Below, one piece after another: positions 47,838 through 54,659 of a DNA stretch of 54,659 nt. A program made the position numbers and the translations under genes. This DNA comes from Candidatus Eiseniibacteriota bacterium (GTDB lineage: Bacteria > Eisenbacteria > RBG-16-71-46). Below the pieces are notes generated by a model that saw only the letters and a program-made list of their open reading frames with translations, was not told the DNA's origin and ran no database searches. Where the stretch lies: the NCBI GenBank assembly GCA_016223045.1, contig JACRPT010000135.1, positions 1 to 54,659 on the forward strand, written 5' to 3'. The number at the start of each line of letters is the position of its first letter. Position 1 is the stretch's first letter.

Positions 47838-50474
47838 ATGACGCTCGGCTTCACCCTCAACGGCCACCCCTGCGAGGTCGTGCCGCGCCCGGGCGAGACG
47901 CTGCTCGACATCCTGCGCGTCCACCTCGGCATCACGTCGCCCAAGCGCGGCTGCCAGCCCCAGGGCCAGTGCGGGGCGTGCGTGGCGCTGGTGGACGGCG
48001 TACCTCACGCCACCTGCACGATCGACGCCGCGGGCATCGCGGGCCGCTCGGTGGTCACGCTCGAAGGCCTGCCCGAGAGCGAGCGCGAGCTGTTCGCGCG
48101 CGCCTTCGTCGCCACGCACGGGCTCCAGTGCGGCTTCTGCACGCCGGGCATCGTGCTCCGCGCGAAGCACCTGCTCGACTCGAATCCCGCGCCCACGCGC
48201 GCCGAGATCGCGCGCGCGCTCGACGAGCACCTGTGCCGCTGCACCGGCTACGTCGCGATCCTCGACGCCATCGAGCTGGTGGCGCGCGCCAGGCGCGGCG
48301 AGCCGCTGCCGGCGCCGGTCGCGGACGGCGGCGTGGGCGCGCCGCTCGACCGCTACCGCGGGCGCGAGCTGGCGCTGGGCGCGCGCCCCTTCGTGGACGA
48401 CCTGTCGCGCCCCGGCATGCTCCACGGCGCGGTGACGCTCTCGCCGCACGCGCGCGCCAGGGTCAAGCGCGTGGATGTCTCGCGCGCCCGGGCGCACCCC
48501 GGCGTGGTCGCGGTGCTGACCGCGAACGAAGTGCCGGGCGAGCGCTGGAACGGCATCCTCTACGAGGACTGGCCGGCGTTCGTGGCCGAGGGCGAGGAGG
48601 TGCGTTGCGTCGGCGACGTGCTCACCGCGGTGGCGGCCGAGAGCGAGATCGCGGCGCGCGAGGCCGCCGCCCTGGTCGAGGTCGAATACGAGGTCCTGCC
48701 TGCCGTGCTCTCCCCCGCCGCGTCGCTGGCGCCGGGCGCGCCGCGGGTCAACCCAAGACACGCGAACCTGCTCTCGCGCTCGGTCATCCGGCGCGGCGAC
48801 GTGGACGCCACGCTCGCGGCGAGCGCGCACGTGGTGTCGCGCACCTGGAAGACGCAGCGGATCGAGCACCTGTTCCTCGAGCCCGAGAGCGCCTTCGCGG
48901 TGCCGCTCGCGGACGGCCGGCTCCACCTCTACACCCAGGGCCAGGGCGTGTTCGACGACCGCCGCCAGGTGGCGCGCCTGCTCGCCGTCCCCGAGGAGCG
49001 CGTGTTCGTCGAGCTGGTGCCGAACGGCGGCGGCTTCGGCGGCAAGGAGGACATGTCCATCCAGTCGCAGACCGCGCTGCTCGCGTGGGTGACGCAGCGC
49101 CCGGTCAAGCTCACGCTCTCGCGCCGGGAGTCCATCCGGATGCACCCCAAGCGCCACCCGGTGACGATCGAGCTGACCGCCGCGTGCGACGCCGCGGGGA
49201 AGCTCACCGCCGTGCGCGCGCGCGCCACCGGCGACTCGGGCGCCTATGCCTCGGTCGGCAGCAAGGTGCTGGAGCGCTGCGCCGGGCACCTGTGCGGCCC
49301 TTATGAAGTGCCGGCGGTGGACATCGAGTCGGTCGCGGCCTACACCAACAACCCGCCGTGCGGCGCGATGCGCGGTTTCGGCGTGAACCAGGCGGCGTTC
49401 GCCATCGAGGGCGCGCTCGACCTGCTGGCGCAGGAGTGCGGCCTCGACCGCTGGGAGATCCGCTGGCGGAACGCGGTGGACGTGGGCGGCATGCTGACGA
49501 GCGGGCAGGTGATCGAGAAGTCGGTCGGCATCCGCAAGACCCTGCTCGCGGTGAAGCCGCACTACGAAGCGGCGCGCGCCGCGGGCAAGGCGGTGGGCAT
49601 CGCCTGCGGCCTGAAGAACGCCGGCCTCGGCAATGGCGCCACCGAATACGGCAAGGCGCGGCTGGTGGTCGAGGCGGACGGCACGGTCTCGCTCTACAAC
49701 GGCTACACCGAGATGGGCCAGGGGCTGCTCACCGCGTTCAGCCAGATCGCCGCCGAGGTGACGCGGCTGCCGGCGGGCGTCTTCCGGCCGAAGGTGGACG
49801 CCACGTTCGCGCTGGGCTGCGGCCAGACCACCGGCTCGCGCGCGACGCTGATCGGCGGACGCGCGGTCGAGGCCGCGGCGCGCAGGCTGCGCGCGGACCT
49901 CGAGTGCGGGTTCGAGCTGCGCGAGCTCGCGGGCAACGTGTACGCGGGCGACATCGTCATCGAGGACACCACGCCGCTCGGCGCCCCGGTCGCGCGGCCC
50001 AAGACTCACACCAGTTACGGCTTCGCCACGCAGGTGTGCGTGCTGAACTCGGAGGGCCGGGTCGAGCGCTTCGTCGCCGCGCACGACGTGGGCCGCGCGG
50101 TGAACCCGGCGCTGGTGAAGGGCCAGGTGCAGGGCGCCATCCACATGGGACTGGGCTACGCGCTCTCGGAGGAGCTGCCGTGCGCGGACGGCATGCCGGT
50201 CACGTTCTCGCTCTACCAGCTCGGCGTGCTGCGCGCGAAGGACATGCCCGAGGTCGAGGTCATCATCATCGAGGAGCCCGAGCCCGAGGGCCCGTTCGGC
50301 GCCAAGGGCGTGGGTGAGATCGGACTGGTCCCGACCGCTGCGGCGGTGGCGGGCGCGCTCGAGGCGTACGACGGCGTGCGGCGCACCACGCTGCCGATGA
50401 AGGACTCCCCCGCCGCGAAGAAGCTCACGGTCGGGAAGATCCGCACGAAGACACCGAAGGAGGAATGGCGATGA
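47838..50474 (+). CDS. xdhD: XdhD-like selenium-dependent molybdenum hydroxylase (purine hydroxylase)
   Basis: The 878-residue molybdoenzyme has an N-terminal 2Fe-2S domain ([17 protein letters not shown]), a second 2Fe-2S domain ([15 protein letters not shown] and [10 protein letters not shown]) and, from about 175, the molybdopterin cytosine dinucleotide domain fused in one chain as in E. coli XdhD. Mo-site motifs are [42 protein letters not shown], and the catalytic Glu in [14 protein letters not shown]. The family hydroxylates purines and, by gene association, carries labile selenium. No FAD subunit is fused. The stop overlaps the ssnA start. Confidence 0.93.
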   Translation: MTLGFTLNGHPCEVVPRPGETLLDILRVHLGITSPKRGCQPQGQCGACVALVDGVPHATCTIDAAGIAGRSVVTLEGLPESERELFARAFVATHGLQCGFCTPGIVLRAKHLLDSNPAPTRAEIARALDEHLCRCTGYVAILDAIELVARARRGEPLPAPVADGGVGAPLDRYRGRELALGARPFVDDLSRPGMLHGAVTLSPHARARVKRVDVSRARAHPGVVAVLTANEVPGERWNGILYEDWPAFVAEGEEVRCVGDVLTAVAAESEIAAREAAALVEVEYEVLPAVLSPAASLAPGAPRVNPRHANLLSRSVIRRGDVDATLAASAHVVSRTWKTQRIEHLFLEPESAFAVPLADGRLHLYTQGQGVFDDRRQVARLLAVPEERVFVELVPNGGGFGGKEDMSIQSQTALLAWVTQRPVKLTLSRRESIRMHPKRHPVTIELTAACDAAGKLTAVRARATGDSGAYASVGSKVLERCAGHLCGPYEVPAVDIESVAAYTNNPPCGAMRGFGVNQAAFAIEGALDLLAQECGLDRWEIRWRNAVDVGGMLTSGQVIEKSVGIRKTLLAVKPHYEAARAAGKAVGIACGLKNAGLGNGATEYGKARLVVEADGTVSLYNGYTEMGQGLLTAFSQIAAEVTRLPAGVFRPKVDATFALGCGQTTGSRATLIGGRAVEAAARRLRADLECGFELRELAGNVYAGDIVIEDTTPLGAPVARPKTHTSYGFATQVCVLNSEGRVERFVAAHDVGRAVNPALVKGQVQGAIHMGLGYALSEELPCADGMPVTFSLYQLGVLRAKDMPEVEVIIIEEPEPEGPFGAKGVGEIGLVPTAAAVAGALEAYDGVRRTTLPMKDSPAAKKLTVGKIRTKTPKEEWR

Positions 50475-51586
50475 GCGCTGCGGCCGGCCGCAAGATCCCG
50501 GGCTTCGTCAACGCCCACACCCACATCTACAGCGGCCTGGCGCCGCTCGGCCTGCCGCAACCCGCCGTGCCGCCCGAAAACTTCGTGCAGATCCTGGAGC
50601 GCATCTGGTGGCGGCTGGACCGCGCGCTCGACCAGGCGACGCTGCGGGCCTCGGCGCGGCTCTACGTGGCCGAGGCGCTGCTCTACGGCACCACGACGCT
50701 GGTGGACCACCACGAGTCGCCGGAGTTCATCGAGGGCTCGCTCGACGTGCTGGCCGACGCCTGCGAGGAACTTGGGATGCGCGCGCTCCTCACCTTCGGC
50801 GCCACCGAGCGGAACGGCGGCCGCGAGGAGGCGCGACGCGGGCTCGCGGAGTGCCGGCGCTTCGTGCGGGAGAACAGGCGCCCGCTGGTGCGCGGGCTGG
50901 TGGGGCTCCACGCTTCGTTCACGGTCTCGGAGGAGACCTGCCGCGAGGCCGGCGCGCTGGCGGCCGAGCTGGGAACCGTAGGCCACGTGCACGTGGCCGA
51001 GGATGGCGCCGACGTGGAGCACGCGCGCGCCGGCGGCCACGCCGGTCCGCTCGAGCGCCTGCTCGCGTGCGGGGCGCTGCCGCCGGGCTCGCTCATGGCG
51101 CACGGGGTGTTCCTCTCGCCCGAGCAGGTGCGGCTCGCCGAGTCGCGCGGACTGTGGCTCATGCAGAACCCGCGCTCCAACGAGGGCAACCGCGTCGGCT
51201 ATCCGCCCGGCCTGTGGGCCAGCCACAAGGTGGCGCTCGGCACCGACGGCTATCCGTCCGACCTGCGCGCGGAGTCGGCGGCGCTCGAGCGCCTGGCGGC
51301 CGCGCACGGGGACGACCCCGCCGCGGCCGCGCGCCGGCTGGCGACCGGGCGCACGCTGGTGGCCGAGCGCTTCGCCGGCGACGGACCCGCCCCACCGCCC
51401 GACGACGATGAGGTGGAGGTCGCGAACGGCTCCGCCGGCGGTACGCCGCGCGTGGCGCGCGTCACGGTCGGCGGGCGCACCGTGGTCGGGGGCGGGAAAC
51501 TCCTGACCGGGGACCTCGAGGAGAGCCGCGCCCACGCGCGCGAGCAGGCCGCACGACTCTGGCGCCGCATGGCCGAGCTGGCGTGA
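50471..51586 (+). CDS. ssnA: SsnA-like amidohydrolase, N-terminally shortened
   Basis: The 371-residue metal-dependent deaminase/amidohydrolase of the SsnA group has metal and catalytic residues in [13 protein letters not shown] (HxH), [19 protein letters not shown] and [11 protein letters not shown], and the fold is a TIM barrel. It begins only about ten residues before the HxH motif, so the usual N-terminal beta-sandwich strands (about 50 residues) are absent, and the C-terminus is also trimmed compared with the roughly 440-residue E. coli protein. ATG at 50471 overlaps the xdhD stop (ATGA) with AAGGAGG upstream; another in-frame ATG is at 50465. Confidence 0.88.
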   Translation: MSAAAGRKIPGFVNAHTHIYSGLAPLGLPQPAVPPENFVQILERIWWRLDRALDQATLRASARLYVAEALLYGTTTLVDHHESPEFIEGSLDVLADACEELGMRALLTFGATERNGGREEARRGLAECRRFVRENRRPLVRGLVGLHASFTVSEETCREAGALAAELGTVGHVHVAEDGADVEHARAGGHAGPLERLLACGALPPGSLMAHGVFLSPEQVRLAESRGLWLMQNPRSNEGNRVGYPPGLWASHKVALGTDGYPSDLRAESAALERLAAAHGDDPAAAARRLATGRTLVAERFAGDGPAPPPDDDEVEVANGSAGGTPRVARVTVGGRTVVGGGKLLTGDLEESRAHAREQAARLWRRMAELA

Positions 51587-51698
51587 GCCCGCGCGGCATC
51601 CCGGCCGGCGCGCCGCGGCGCCGGCGTCCGTGCGGCGGTGCGTTCGCAAGCGGGCTGCGCCCGCAGGCCTACGCGGCACCGATGCGGAGCGCGTGCCC

Positions 51699-53723
51699 AT
51701 GAGCGAGCTGCGTCCGCAGCCGTTCGCCGTGCTGCTTGCGCGCGCGCTGGCCGAGTACGAGGTGCAGGGCTCGATCTTCGACCTGCCGAAGCGCTCGTTC
51801 TGGCATGCCCGGGAAGGGCTCGACCTCTCGGTCATGCTCCCGTCCGGTCGCGCCGCCACGCCGCTCGGTCCCGCGGCCGGCCCGCACACCCAGCTCGCGC
51901 AGAACCTGGCCATCGCCTGGCTCGCCGGCTCGCGCGTGCTGGAGCTGAAGACGGTCCAGATCCAGGACCGCATCGAGGTCGCGAAGCCCTCGATCGCCGC
52001 CGTGCCACTGGGGACCAATGTCGAGTGGTCGCAGGAGCTGAGACTCGAGGAGTCGGCCGAGCAGTACACGGCGGGCTGGTTCCTGATCCACGCGCTGCGC
52101 GCGCACGCCATCGCCGGCGCCGCGGGTGACGGCGAGACCCGCTTCGAGGCCTCGGTGGGCTACGACCTGGCCGGCGTGCGCTCCGCTCCCGTCGCGCGCT
52201 TCCTGGACGCGATGACCGACGCCGCTCCCCTGCTCGCCCGGATGCGCGGCGCTCTCCCGCCCGGGCTGCGCGCCGCAGCGGACGTCGAGGTGCCGGCGCG
52301 CATGGTCCGCGGCGTCACGCTCTCCACCATGCACGGCTGCCCCGCGGATGAGATCGAGCGCATCGTCGAGCACCTGCTGGAGCGCCACCGGCTCGACGTC
52401 AACGTGAAGCTCAACCCCACGCTCTTCGGCTACGACGAGACCGACGCGCTGCTGCGCGGCGCGCTCGGCTACGAGGAGCTCCGGGTCGACCGCGCCGCCT
52501 TCGACGGCGACCTCCAGTGGGACGAAGCGCTGGCGATGTTCGAGCGCCTGGGGCGCACGGCCGCGCGCCACGGGCTCACGGTGGGCGCCAAGCTCATCAA
52601 CACGCTGGCGGTGCGGAACCTGAGCCGGGTGCTCGAGGGCGAGACCATCTACCTGTCGGGCACCGCGCTCCACCCGCTCGCCATCCGGCTGGCGCACCGC
52701 GTCGTCGAGGCCACCGGCGGGCGCGTTCCCATCTCGTTCAGCGCCGGCGTGGACGCGGAGAACTTCGCGGACGCCGTGGCCTGCGGGCTCAGGCCCGTCA
52801 CGGTCTCGAGCGACCTGCTGAAGCCCACCGGCTACCGGCGGCTGCCGCGCTTCCTCAAGGCGCTCGAGGCGGAGATGGAGCGGACGGGCTCACACACGCT
52901 GGATGAGTTCATCCTCGCGCGGGCGGGCAAAGCCCCGGGCGCCGCCGGCCCCGTTCCCGCGGGGGCGGACGCCGCGGGCGGAGCGGAGCGGCTGCCGGCA
53001 GCTCCTCCACCCGATCCCGCGCGGGTGCGGGCCGCAATCGAGAAGAACCTCGCCGCCTACGCCGATCGCGTGACCGCCGACGAGCGCTATCACGCGCCCG
53101 CGAACCGCACGCCGCCCGCGCGCTCGGGCGCCAGGCTCGCGCTCTTCGATTGCGAGTCGTGCAACGCCTGCCTGCTGGTCTGCCCCAACGACGCGTTCTT
53201 CTCGCTCCCCATCGGGCCGCTCGCACTCGAAGCGCCGGATCTCAAAGTGGTGGCCGGCGCGGTCGTCGTGCTCCCCGCCCGGCTCGAGCTACGCGCGGAG
53301 CGCCAGTGGGCCTACTTCGCCGACTTCTGCAATGACTGCGGCAACTGCGACACCTTCTGCCCCGAGCAGGGCGGGCCGTACCAGGCCAAGCCGCGCTTCC
53401 ACGGCTCGCGCGCGGGCTTCGTCGCCGACGCCCCGCGGGACGCGTTCCTGATCGAGGACACCGGCGCGGTGACGCGCGCGCGCTTCGCGGGCATCGAGCA
53501 CGTGCTGACGCGCACGGAGAACGGCGCGCGCTTCGGCGACGGGGCGATCGAAGTGGAGCTGGACGCAGCGCACCGGGTGGTCTCCACGCGCGTGAGCGGC
53601 GCGCACGAGGGGCACACGCTGCCGCTGGCCCGCTACCACGCGATGCGCCTGCTGCGCGACGCGGTGCTGGCGCGGGTGAACCCGGTGTCGGCCCAGTTCA
53701 TGCCGGCGCTGCGGGAGGAATGA
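51699..53723 (+). CDS. ygfK: YgfK-like Fe-S flavoprotein (putative selenate reductase family), short form
   Basis: The 674-residue protein matches the start and end of the YgfK family: MSELRPQPFAVLLARALAEY, FDLPKRSFWH, LGPAAGPHTQLAQNLAIAWL, the barrel LKTVQIQDRIEVAKPSI, TLSTMHGCPADEIERI, VKLNPTLFGY, and late clusters FDCESCNACLLVCPNDAFF and CNDCGNCDTFCPEQGGPYQAKPRF. E. coli YgfK has about 1000 residues including an NAD(P)/FAD reductase module; that module is missing here. The PreT-PreA-like protein upstream has such a module and might supply electrons. GGAG lies eight bases before the ATG. Confidence 0.9.
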   Translation: MSELRPQPFAVLLARALAEYEVQGSIFDLPKRSFWHAREGLDLSVMLPSGRAATPLGPAAGPHTQLAQNLAIAWLAGSRVLELKTVQIQDRIEVAKPSIAAVPLGTNVEWSQELRLEESAEQYTAGWFLIHALRAHAIAGAAGDGETRFEASVGYDLAGVRSAPVARFLDAMTDAAPLLARMRGALPPGLRAAADVEVPARMVRGVTLSTMHGCPADEIERIVEHLLERHRLDVNVKLNPTLFGYDETDALLRGALGYEELRVDRAAFDGDLQWDEALAMFERLGRTAARHGLTVGAKLINTLAVRNLSRVLEGETIYLSGTALHPLAIRLAHRVVEATGGRVPISFSAGVDAENFADAVACGLRPVTVSSDLLKPTGYRRLPRFLKALEAEMERTGSHTLDEFILARAGKAPGAAGPVPAGADAAGGAERLPAAPPPDPARVRAAIEKNLAAYADRVTADERYHAPANRTPPARSGARLALFDCESCNACLLVCPNDAFFSLPIGPLALEAPDLKVVAGAVVVLPARLELRAERQWAYFADFCNDCGNCDTFCPEQGGPYQAKPRFHGSRAGFVADAPRDAFLIEDTGAVTRARFAGIEHVLTRTENGARFGDGAIEVELDAAHRVVSTRVSGAHEGHTLPLARYHAMRLLRDAVLARVNPVSAQFMPALREE

Positions 53724-53823
53724 GCGAGGCGCGTCAGTCGCAGGGCGTACTGTTCGGCGTGCGTGTTGACAGCCTCGGCAGAAGCCCACCGTCACGGCCT
53801 GCGGCTGCATCTCATGGAATCGT

Positions 53824-54504
53824 TCACCATCGCATCCCGACCAACCACTCGATCCCCCGCGTCTTCCAGTCACTGAACCAGGCGTCCTTGTTGGCGGTGC
53901 CGGTCAGCCCGTGGGTGTAGCGCAGACTCATGACACCGACGTGGTTCTCCATGGGGAACTCGAACCCTGTTCCCACATCGAGAGTCAGGTTGGTCTTTCG
54001 CAGATGGTCCCTGATGTTGTCGTACTCGGTGCGCTCGTCTGGCACGCCACCGGTGATCAGGGTCTCCTCGACGATGAGTCGACCGGAGAGTAGGAATCCA
54101 ATCTCCGGACCCACCGAGAGAATGATCCGTCGTGACGGCAATGGGCGACACTTCAGCAGCATCGGAATGGAGACGTAGTTCTGTACGACGCGGAATTCAC
54201 CAACTTGCCGCAAGGAACCCGGCCCCGTGTCGTACTTGACGCGATTCCCTTGCTGGACGTACCGCAGCCCGGCGGCCAGAGCGAAACGCCCTCGGAGTGG
54301 GATCTCCAGGCATGCGCCGCCGGTGAAGGAAGTGCGCCACCCCGGATCCCATGGAGGCAGTTGGTCGTCGTATCGTAGCGACGAGAGGTTCAGTCCGGCT
54401 TCGACGCCCGCGTGGATTCGAGCGCGCCCCAGCGACGGTGCCACGATGAGCAGCAGAATGGCACACAACCAGGTACGGAGCGTACGAGACAGGATAGTCT
54501 CCAT
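53824..54504 (-). CDS. outer-membrane beta-barrel protein (PorT-like)
   Basis: The 226-residue protein has a signal peptide (LCAILLLIVAPSLGRA) and alternating amphipathic strands typical of an eight-stranded outer-membrane barrel: IHAGVEAGLNLSSLRY, FALAAGLRYVQQGNRV, YVSIPMLLKCRPL, LSVGPEIGFLLSG, LTLDVGTGFEFPM and the closing WLVGMRW with aromatic end. It resembles the PorT / outer-membrane beta-barrel domain families of FCB bacteria. It is less GC-rich than the purine-type genes. GGAGG precedes the ATG. The function is unknown. Confidence 0.85.
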   Translation of the reverse strand: METILSRTLRTWLCAILLLIVAPSLGRARIHAGVEAGLNLSSLRYDDQLPPWDPGWRTSFTGGACLEIPLRGRFALAAGLRYVQQGNRVKYDTGPGSLRQVGEFRVVQNYVSIPMLLKCRPLPSRRIILSVGPEIGFLLSGRLIVEETLITGGVPDERTEYDNIRDHLRKTNLTLDVGTGFEFPMENHVGVMSLRYTHGLTGTANKDAWFSDWKTRGIEWLVGMRW

Positions 54505-54546
54505 GGCATTCCTCCGATGGGTCTTCCGGGAATGGTGTGGCTGTAA

Positions 54547-54659
54547 TCATGCGGTCGCGCCGACGGTCGCCGGATAGAGGTCGAGCCCGCCGCAGTGGAA
54601 GTAGATCGCGTTGCGGAACCGCTCGCGGTTGCGGAACCCGCGGGCACGGAACTTCACCG
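54547..54659 (-). mobile_element. C-terminal end of a DDE transposase (ISL3-like, family uncertain)
   Basis: The last 36 codons of a gene entering from the right edge read FRARGFRNRERFRNAIYFHC and then GGLDLYP before TGA at 54547. The RARGFRNRxxFRNAIYF-GGLDLYP pattern is the C-terminus of a widespread transposase type I associate with ISL3-like elements. No inverted repeat end can be picked out in the 40 bases before the barrel gene, so it cannot be told whether the element is intact outside the window. Confidence 0.55.

Overview
This is a very GC-rich bacterial chromosome segment with dense, often overlapping genes (ATGA/GTGA junctions are the rule). Two secreted repeat proteins carry a C-terminal sorting-type domain and flank a GWxTD-domain protein. 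Together with the PorT-like barrel and UMF1, S9 and DUF547 proteins, this suggests an uncultivated lineage of the FCB/Eisenbacteria type. That placement is inference from gene content, not from a marker gene.

Layout. 1-4 kb: start of an FAD oxidoreductase, a UMF1 transporter, and a response regulator/REC-PAS-kinase pair whose kinase has Arg where the phospho-accepting His should be. 4-5.9 kb: aldo/keto reductase, a secreted CAP-domain protein, and a 5' fragment of a second aldo/keto reductase. 5.9-12.7 kb: a defence island on the minus strand in the order hsdR, abiEi, abiEii, hsdM, hsdS, with a nested inverted-repeat operator before abiEi. 13.4-25.5 kb: HNH nuclease, a YdeP-like molybdopterin oxidoreductase interrupted by an in-frame TGA, DUF547 protein, PiT phosphate transporter with its DUF47 partner, S9 peptidase, glpD and glpK. 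25.6-53.7 kb: a large locus built from genes of the selenium-dependent molybdenum hydroxylase / anaerobic purine catabolism set: two PLP enzymes on the minus strand, a cysteine-synthase-like enzyme, carbamate kinase, YgeW-type carbamoyltransferase, YgeY-type hydrolase, then (after a membrane and secreted block) a PreT-PreA-like fusion, XdhD-like hydroxylase, SsnA-like amidohydrolase and a short YgfK-like protein. 53.8-54.7 kb: an outer-membrane barrel and the C-terminus of a transposase.

How the genes may work together. XdhD, SsnA, YgfK and the PreT-PreA-like protein would hydroxylate, deaminate and reduce purine-derived rings. YgeY, YgeW and carbamate kinase would release ureido groups and recover ATP from carbamoyl phosphate. 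The PLP enzymes would handle the remaining diamino- or amino-acid. Directly behind ygeY lies a GMC oxidoreductase with a Tat-type small subunit and a multihaem cytochrome c fused to a cytochrome b-type membrane domain. This could link the pathway, or an attached dehydrogenase, to the respiratory chain. The link is inferred from gene order only.

The most unusual structural signal is a recurrent short duplication of gene starts. glpK and the DUF547 gene are each preceded by a diverged copy of their own first 24-27 codons, forming a 27-29 codon mini-ORF that overlaps both the upstream stop and the real start by 4 bases. A 24-codon copy of the aldo/keto reductase start overlaps the hsdS stop. Weaker cases are noted. 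Several genes also carry single-base frameshifts or a nonsense codon, which could be assembly errors or real decay.
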